DNA of 64,000 nt from Rusavskia elegans (Eukaryota; Ascomycota; Lecanoromycetes; Teloschistales; Teloschistaceae), in assembly GCA_011316305.1 (NCBI GenBank), contig SAUG01000054.1, positions 1 to 64,000 of the forward strand. Direction: 5' to 3'. The position numbers were made by a program, and so were the translations under genes. Shown here one piece after another: positions 58,965 to 64,000 of this stretch. Within the stretch, counting starts at the first letter, position 1; each line of letters opens with the position of its first letter. The notes under the pieces were generated by a model. It did not search any database and was not told the DNA's origin. It worked only from the letters and a program-made list of their open reading frames with translations.

Positions 58965-59510
58965 TTCTAGAATAATATACGATTATAAATCAAAAGAGAA
59001 ATATATTACGAAACTAATATCTATTTTAGAAAGACTAAAATATAGCCTAGCTATAAAGAAAAGAAAAAAACGAAAAAAAAACGAAATCCGATATATTAGC
59101 GACGTTATAGTAACTAGACAGCGAATCTTTTTTCTAAATATTTTAATTATAAATTTGAAATCTATATAACGCGTTCAACGTTTATAATTACTTTTTTTCA
59201 AACGATATTATCTCGATAGTATATTATATCTACAGATATAATCTATAGTATTTATTATATAAAACTACTAACTATATATTTTGCTATATAAATCGAAAAA
59301 TAAAATGAATTACTTTTTATTAAATCAGAGATATTTCTCGAGTAATATACGATTGTAAACGAGACAAAAAATATATTATAAAACAAATTTATATTCTAGA
59401 AAGTCTGAAATATAGTCTAGTAATAAAAGAAAAGAAAAAATAGGGAAAAATCAAGATCCGATACGCTAGCGACGTTTTAACGACTAGACAGCGAGCTTTA
59501 TTTCTAAACG
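58965..59510 (+). repeat. Two direct repeats of ~180 bp, 370 bp apart
   Basis: 58,965-59,145 and 59,335-59,512 share AATATACGATTATAAATC / AATATACGATTGTAAACG, then AGAAAGACTAAAATATAGCC / AGAAAGTCTGAAATATAGTC, an A-rich AAAGAAAAGAAAAAA block and a GCGACGTT...AACTAGACAGCGA block. Differences are mostly transitions. Function unknown; not related to the other families here. Confidence 0.7.
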
Positions 59511-60215
59511 TTCTAATTATATCTCTAAAGTTTTTATAATATATTTTATATTTGTAAAAATTTTATTATATCTATTTATATAGGTATATACTAGAATAAA
59601 ATTAAGAAAAAAATTAGTATTATTATAAATTAAATATAGATATTTCGGAATTCGTAAATAAATATAGACGTATTAACTATTATATTATAATATCGTTAAA
59701 ACTTCGATATAATATTATTTTAGTATATAATTCTAATAATATATATTATATTTGTATATATATACTAAATTCGCGTATTTTTATATATATAATTTATAAA
59801 TTTTATTAGATAAAAATTCGAATAAATATCATCGAACTCGAATCTAATATAAATATTCGAGAATTTTAAATAGTAAATAAACGAGCTCGGAACGATACGG
59901 TTCCGACGCGTTAGTAATATTATAATAATATTTTATTTAATAGAACTTTTGATTTTCTATATTTAGATTTGTCGTCGGATCAGATATCGAATTTAAATTA
60001 ACTAATTCGATTCAATTTAAATCGAGTTAAAAGAAAATTTAATTCGATCTAAATCGGATTAGATTATTTTAAAATTTAATTCGATTCGATTCCGGGTTAA
60101 ACCCGTTAAAACCGCTAAAACCTCTTTTTTTATATTATAAAATCCTTTTTTTAAATTAGTAATATAATAATATATCGAAGTAATATATTTATCTAGATTG
60201 ACTACTAATTAGATT

Positions 60216-61161
60216 TTGTTTTTTTATTTTATTTATTTTTTTGGTACTCGGTCAACCGTCGGTTCCGTGAGCAATTTATCTCAGTATTAGTACGCTAGCG
60301 TTAGATATACGGTATAAAAACTAGTACTCTAGTCTATTTATTTTAAACTAAAAAACTATATAAAATTAATTCGAATCTATTTCGTAATACGCTCGTAGTA
60401 TAAATTTCTATAGTTTACTTAAGATATAATATAATAGAATTTTCGCAATATATATACCTTATAGTCGCTTTTTTTTTTTTTACTAGTACCTACTATTATA
60501 TCTAACGTACGTATCTTCCGTAATAGTCTAGGCTGCAGGCTAATATATATAGAACCTCTACTAATAATATTAGACCTATAACTACGATTATATCTTTCTA
60601 ATTAGAAGAAATAGAGTACGAAATCGCTAAATTCGAACTATTTAATAACGTCGATCGAGTTCTCGCTAGTCCGCCTACTATAACGGACTTTAAATCCCGA
60701 GATCTATTAGTCCTAACTATAATATTAAAGCTTTATATTCCGAATCCGCCGGAACTATACGGTTTTAGCAACTATATTAAATTTTTAATAGAGGCTTTTA
60801 TTCTATTAGAATCTAAACTAGTAGTTATCGAATATCTAGATAGATTAGCAGGTTATCTGGATTCGGGTATAACCGTAGACGAAGACGAATTAACGAGGAT
60901 AAAGAATAGTATTACCGCCTAGTAGGTAGCCCTAGAAGCTATATTAATAGCTTATAATTATACGTATTTCGAAGTAGTATATAGGAATTAAATAGAAGAT
61001 ATAATAGAATAAAAACGATTAACGCTATAAACTTTATTTAACTTTTGACTGCGAAAATTCTTTACTGTACAAGTAATCTTTATTATTACCGTATAAAAAC
61101 TACGGTAATAAAACGTATATATATAATAATTCAATTATAATCCCGAACAGAGGCTCTATAA
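60216..61161 (+). mobile_element. Short E-type element E2 (~0.95 kb)
   Basis: The left end GGTACTCGGTCAACCGTCGG with TTCCGTGAGCAATTT matches the start of E1 (5,930-5,960). CCTTATAGTCGCTTTTTTTT at about 60,458 matches 6,120. The right end AGAGGCTCTATAAAGAGAC matches 26,457-26,475. A hairpin TTACCGTATAAAAACTACGGTAA lies at 61,087-61,110. A loose ~11-bp duplication (ACTAATTAGAT / CTATTAATAAGAT) flanks it. It carries one ORF relic and looks like an internally deleted or non-autonomous form of E1. Confidence 0.6.
60548..61047 (+). pseudogene. E2 ORF relic, ~165 codons
   Basis: The cleanest reading frame in the window. It is open for about 105 codons from 60,606 to 60,920, interrupted elsewhere only by TAG TAG, TAA, TAA, TAA and ending in TGA at 61,045-61,047. 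It reads LEEIEYEIAKFELFNNVDRV, later DFKSRDLLVLTIILKLYIPN, YLDRLAGYLDSGITVDEDEL and EAILIAYNYTYFEVVYR. Acidic and leucine-rich, helical in character. No family recognised; a Gag-like or accessory protein is possible but unproven. Confidence 0.5.
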
Positions 61162-62689
61162 AGAGACTATTAATAAGATAGTTTAATAATTTCCTTTATA
61201 TTTTTATTATCTTCGGCTTTTACTTCCGTTTTCTTTTTTATATTCTTTTTCTTTTCTATACTTTTATCTTTATTTTTATTTTTATTCTATTTAAAGTCAA
61301 TAATTTTAGCTAAATTTATATTATTTTCGAATCTAATATTATTCTATTTAGTAGAATATCTTTCTACTATCTAGTTTTTTTTATTAATTCCGATAATATT
61401 ATTAGTATTTTCGTTTACTTTTTTATATAGAGATTCGATAGCTATATTAGCCGTATTACTACTATAGCTAAATCTTTCAATATATTTCGACTATTTTTAT
61501 AGAAGTTCTAATCTTCTAGCGGTTTTAAATTCTTTAAAGCCGTTATAAAAGATTATTCGTTATAAAATAAAATTAACGATTAGAACTATAAATTTAGTTA
61601 AAATTACTCTATCCGTACTTTTAAAAACTATAGTAAATTCAAAAAGAAATTAGAAATAAATAATTATAAATTAGATAATTCTATTTATATTTAATATTTT
61701 TTTTTAATATATTAATTTATTCCGTTTCTATTTTATCTAATTGATAAATATTATCTTTTCCGTTTTTCCAACAAACTTTATTACGAAATTTAATCTCGTA
61801 GTATAATACTATATCTAAATTAATATCTAATATAATTTCTTTTAAATCATTATATTATCCTAAAATTTTTACTAATTCTATAATCTTTCTTTTTATTTTT
61901 TACGTTTAATTTTAAAAGTATTTTTATATCTAGATCTATAGTTTTCTATTTATCAATTTCCTTTTATTGCTAAAAGCGTTTATATATAATAATACGATCT
62001 ATATCTTTCTTTATAGAACGTATATTTAGATACTATTTATTTTTTAACGTATTTTTAATTTATAAATTAGATATAATAAAAGATTAGATAATAGTATAGA
62101 TAATATAATAAAGTAATATAATTAATACTGGAAAGAGTCTATATAATATAATAGTTAAAAGTTAATAGAAATATATAGTAAAATTCGCTAGAAGTTTATA
62201 GAAATTAATAAACTCGATTATTTTAGCCGAAATCGAGCTAATAACTATATTAATTAACTAAATTTTACTTTTTATCTTTTCTCTTTATTAATTAACTATT
62301 ATCGTAATTTTCTAATATATTATATTGTATATTATACCATTATTCGTTCTATTTATTATATTATAAAAACGTAATTATAGTATATAGTAATCGGATTAGT
62401 AATATATTAAAATGATATAATAAATAATATAATAGCGTTAAAAGATATTTTAGTATATAAAAATATTACGAAATCAATTTATAAAAGTTTAGAAAAGATT
62501 GAAAGTAATAGAATTAAATATAAAAAAAGATAAAATTCGCTAATATAGCGGAAAAGATAATATTTTAAAATAATATATTCTAAATAGTTTAACTAATAAT
62601 ATATCGATAGAAATATAAATAAAAAGTTAGTATTATTGCTTTCCGAAATGTTTATCGCTATTTTAAAAGCATTTATATATTTTCAGACA

Positions 62690-63310
62690 ATAAATTGACA
62701 GTAAATTATTACGGATATTTAATTCGACAAATTGCTACCATTTTGTTAATAAAAAGTAAACTAGAATTTTTAGTCGATATAATATTATAAAAATAATGAC
62801 GCTAACTATTTATCGAATTCAAACGAATAGTTTATACGAACTTTATATTTTTACCAACAAGCTATCAACAAACGGTCAACAAAGTACTAACAAAAACGTT
62901 AATAAAAAGTTAATAAAAATTTTATCTAAAGTATTAATAATATATTATTATATATACGGTTTAATTTTAGATTTAAATTTTCAAAACTTTAATTTAATAG
63001 TTAAAATATATAATATAGATAATTTTTTTTAGTAAATTAACTTTCTAAATAAATCTAACGTCGATTCAATATTCGAATCCTTCGAAAAAATTTTTTTCTA
63101 AAATTTCAAACTGATTTCTAGATAGTAATAAAATCGATATTTCGATTTCGATTGAAGAATCTAGATTGCGCTAACCAGGTCTAGAAGTTTCTAAATCGAT
63201 CTATCGACGTTTTTTTATATTATTACTATAGTAGTATTTTGTTGACTCTTTGTTGGCTCTTTGTTAGTAGAAAGTTGACTATTTTATATTAACATCCTAT
63301 TAGTAAAAAG
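62690..63310. repeat. Possible D-arm-related element with inverted AACAAA clusters
   Basis: Left cluster 62,856-62,905 (CAACAAGCTATCAACAAACG, GTCAACAAAGTACTAACAAA) and right cluster 63,238-63,285 (TTTGTTGACTCTTTGTTGGC, TCTTTGTTAG) are inverted relative to each other and keep CpA. The interior (63,060-63,190) matches the inverse of the solo arm at about 27,000-27,130, including TATTCGAATCCTTCGAAA. The open frame 62,796-63,032 spans the left cluster and is not supported as a gene. Ends not determined. Confidence 0.45.
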
Positions 63311-64000
63311 CGAAAAGTTAAAAGCAATTTCTAATCTATATTAATTATATATTATATATAATTGATAAATATCAAATAATCTAAACTATTAACCAATTTT
63401 ATATAATTAAAGTATTAATAAAATATTGATAAATAGATCTACTAATACTATTAAAATATTTAAAAGATTTCGATAATCTAATTTTAAAAATACTATTTAT
63501 TAAACTATATCGCGAAATTTTTAAAAATATTACTATAGAAATTAGTTCGGCTAAAATTATTAAAATATAGAAAAAGATATTAACGGCTTTTTAAAATTCA
63601 ATAGAAATATATAATTCTATTATACTATTATTTTTATAAAACTATATTTCGTTTATTAGATATTAATTTAATAGTAATTTATATTAAACGAATTAGTATT
63701 TAAAGTAAAAATTTTTAATTTATAAAAAATCTAATAAAATGTTTAGAAATATAGTTGAAAAATAATAAACTAATTATTAGCCGAACTTTTTATAATTAAA
63801 AAATCCGGGAAAAAATATATAGTCTAGATTTTCTCTAAAAAAAAAATAATAAAGATTATAATAATTATATTAACTAAAATTAAGTAAAATTAATTACCGT
63901 TTTATATGATCTGAATCATTTATAATAAATAGAAGAAATGATATATTTAAAATAATAATCGTTTATAAAAACTATAGTATTCGATTATCTAATATAATTA
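63311..64000. other. AT-rich end of window, nothing recognised
   Basis: No coding relic or known repeat seen; the sequence is cut by the window edge. Confidence 0.5.

Larger units (their letters stand above)
59964..62690. mobile_element. hAT-like family A copy 8 (decayed), split by a short E copy
   Basis: Starts TAGATTTGTCGTCGGATCAG with the usual subterminal block. The interior at 61,190-62,640 matches 31,950-33,360 of copy 3, including its gene relic. The right terminal GGCCAGTCTA was not found, so the right boundary is uncertain. An E-type insertion occupies 60,216-61,161. Confidence 0.55.
1..64000. other. RIP-degraded, AT-rich repeat block
   Basis: Across the whole window TpA is very abundant and CpA/TpG very scarce, while CpG stays common, so this is not simple CpG methylation decay. 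Where transposon proteins can be aligned by eye (copia RT/RNase H at 2.3-3.4 kb, Gypsy RT/integrase at 42.6-44.5 kb), in-frame stops are nearly all TAG or TAA at positions expected to be Gln, and zinc-knuckle Cys codons read as Tyr. That is the C-to-T at CpA signature of fungal repeat-induced point mutation. Short patches that keep CpA/TpG (1,975-2,005; 12,241-12,480; 26,210-26,315; 29,400-29,450; 29,966-30,070; 51,690-51,762) stand out. No host gene was recognised. Confidence 0.93.

Noticed and set aside
62796..63032. 78-codon open frame
   Set aside because: Spans the AACAAA motif cluster of a repeat element; Asn/Ile/Lys-rich, no relatives seen.
1..64000. CRISPR arrays, bacterial operons, plasmid origins or mitochondrial genome
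   Set aside because: No regular spacer repeats or ribosome-binding-site-led genes. RIP-type mutation and nested LTR elements indicate fungal nuclear DNA.

Overview
This window looks like a transposon graveyard from a filamentous ascomycete (Pezizomycotina), probably a gene-poor AT-rich isochore. I recognise no intact host gene. Almost every segment carries the mark of repeat-induced point mutation (RIP): CpA/TpG is nearly absent, TpA is in large excess and CpG is kept. Reading frames of recognisable transposon proteins are broken almost only by TAG/TAA where CAG/CAA (Gln) is expected, and zinc-knuckle Cys codons have become Tyr. All open frames longer than about 65 codons are chance or degenerate.

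1-29,449 is one deep nest. The outer layer is a plus-strand Ty1/Copia element (B) whose pieces lie at 2,006-3,856, 5,339-5,910, 26,476-26,556 and 28,367-29,304. Its 176-bp 3' LTR (29,129-29,304) sits inside an older LTR of opposite orientation. B is interrupted on the left by a second copia of the same family (A, minus strand, 1-2,005), by a hAT-like element (3,857-5,338), by an unclassified element E1 (5,901-26,475) and by another hAT-like element (26,557-28,358). E1 is split at a TA by a 14-kb unit D (12,241-26,315). D has two inverted ~0.8-kb arms around a two-gene 4.8-kb centre. D's left arm is split by a complete copia C (12,333-19,993, minus strand, ATATT duplication). The hAT-like copy at 26,557-28,358 contains a solo D-type arm (26,739-28,008), which in turn contains a GC-rich 486-bp MITE-like insert.

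29,450-40,297 holds a tRNA-related SINE (29,967-30,390), an unidentified coding relic, the largest hAT-like element (31,722-34,088, ATTTTACG duplication), a plus-strand Ty3/Gypsy integrase relic (34,097-36,560), a solo Gypsy LTR (38,037 on), a short hAT-like copy (38,687-39,219) and a long (TTA)n microsatellite.

40,298-51,762 is a minus-strand chromovirus-type Gypsy (G1: 241-bp LTRs, ATCGC duplication, C-terminal chromodomain). It is inserted in a SINE whose halves are at 40,186-40,297 and 51,763-52,088. A 3,969-bp plus-strand Gypsy (G2: 410-bp LTRs, GTCCG duplication) is inserted inside G1. 52,096-64,000 is a field of short inverted-repeat elements: the hAT-like family A, a second GC-patchy family R2, a third SINE, a short E-type copy with one ORF, and direct repeats.

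The most interesting points are: (i) a long RIP-damaged reading frame on the strand opposite to pol between pol and the 3' LTR of the copia family, present in two copies; (ii) the composite-like structure of D, whose arm also occurs alone as a mobile unit; and (iii) a nesting order readable directly from target-site duplications.
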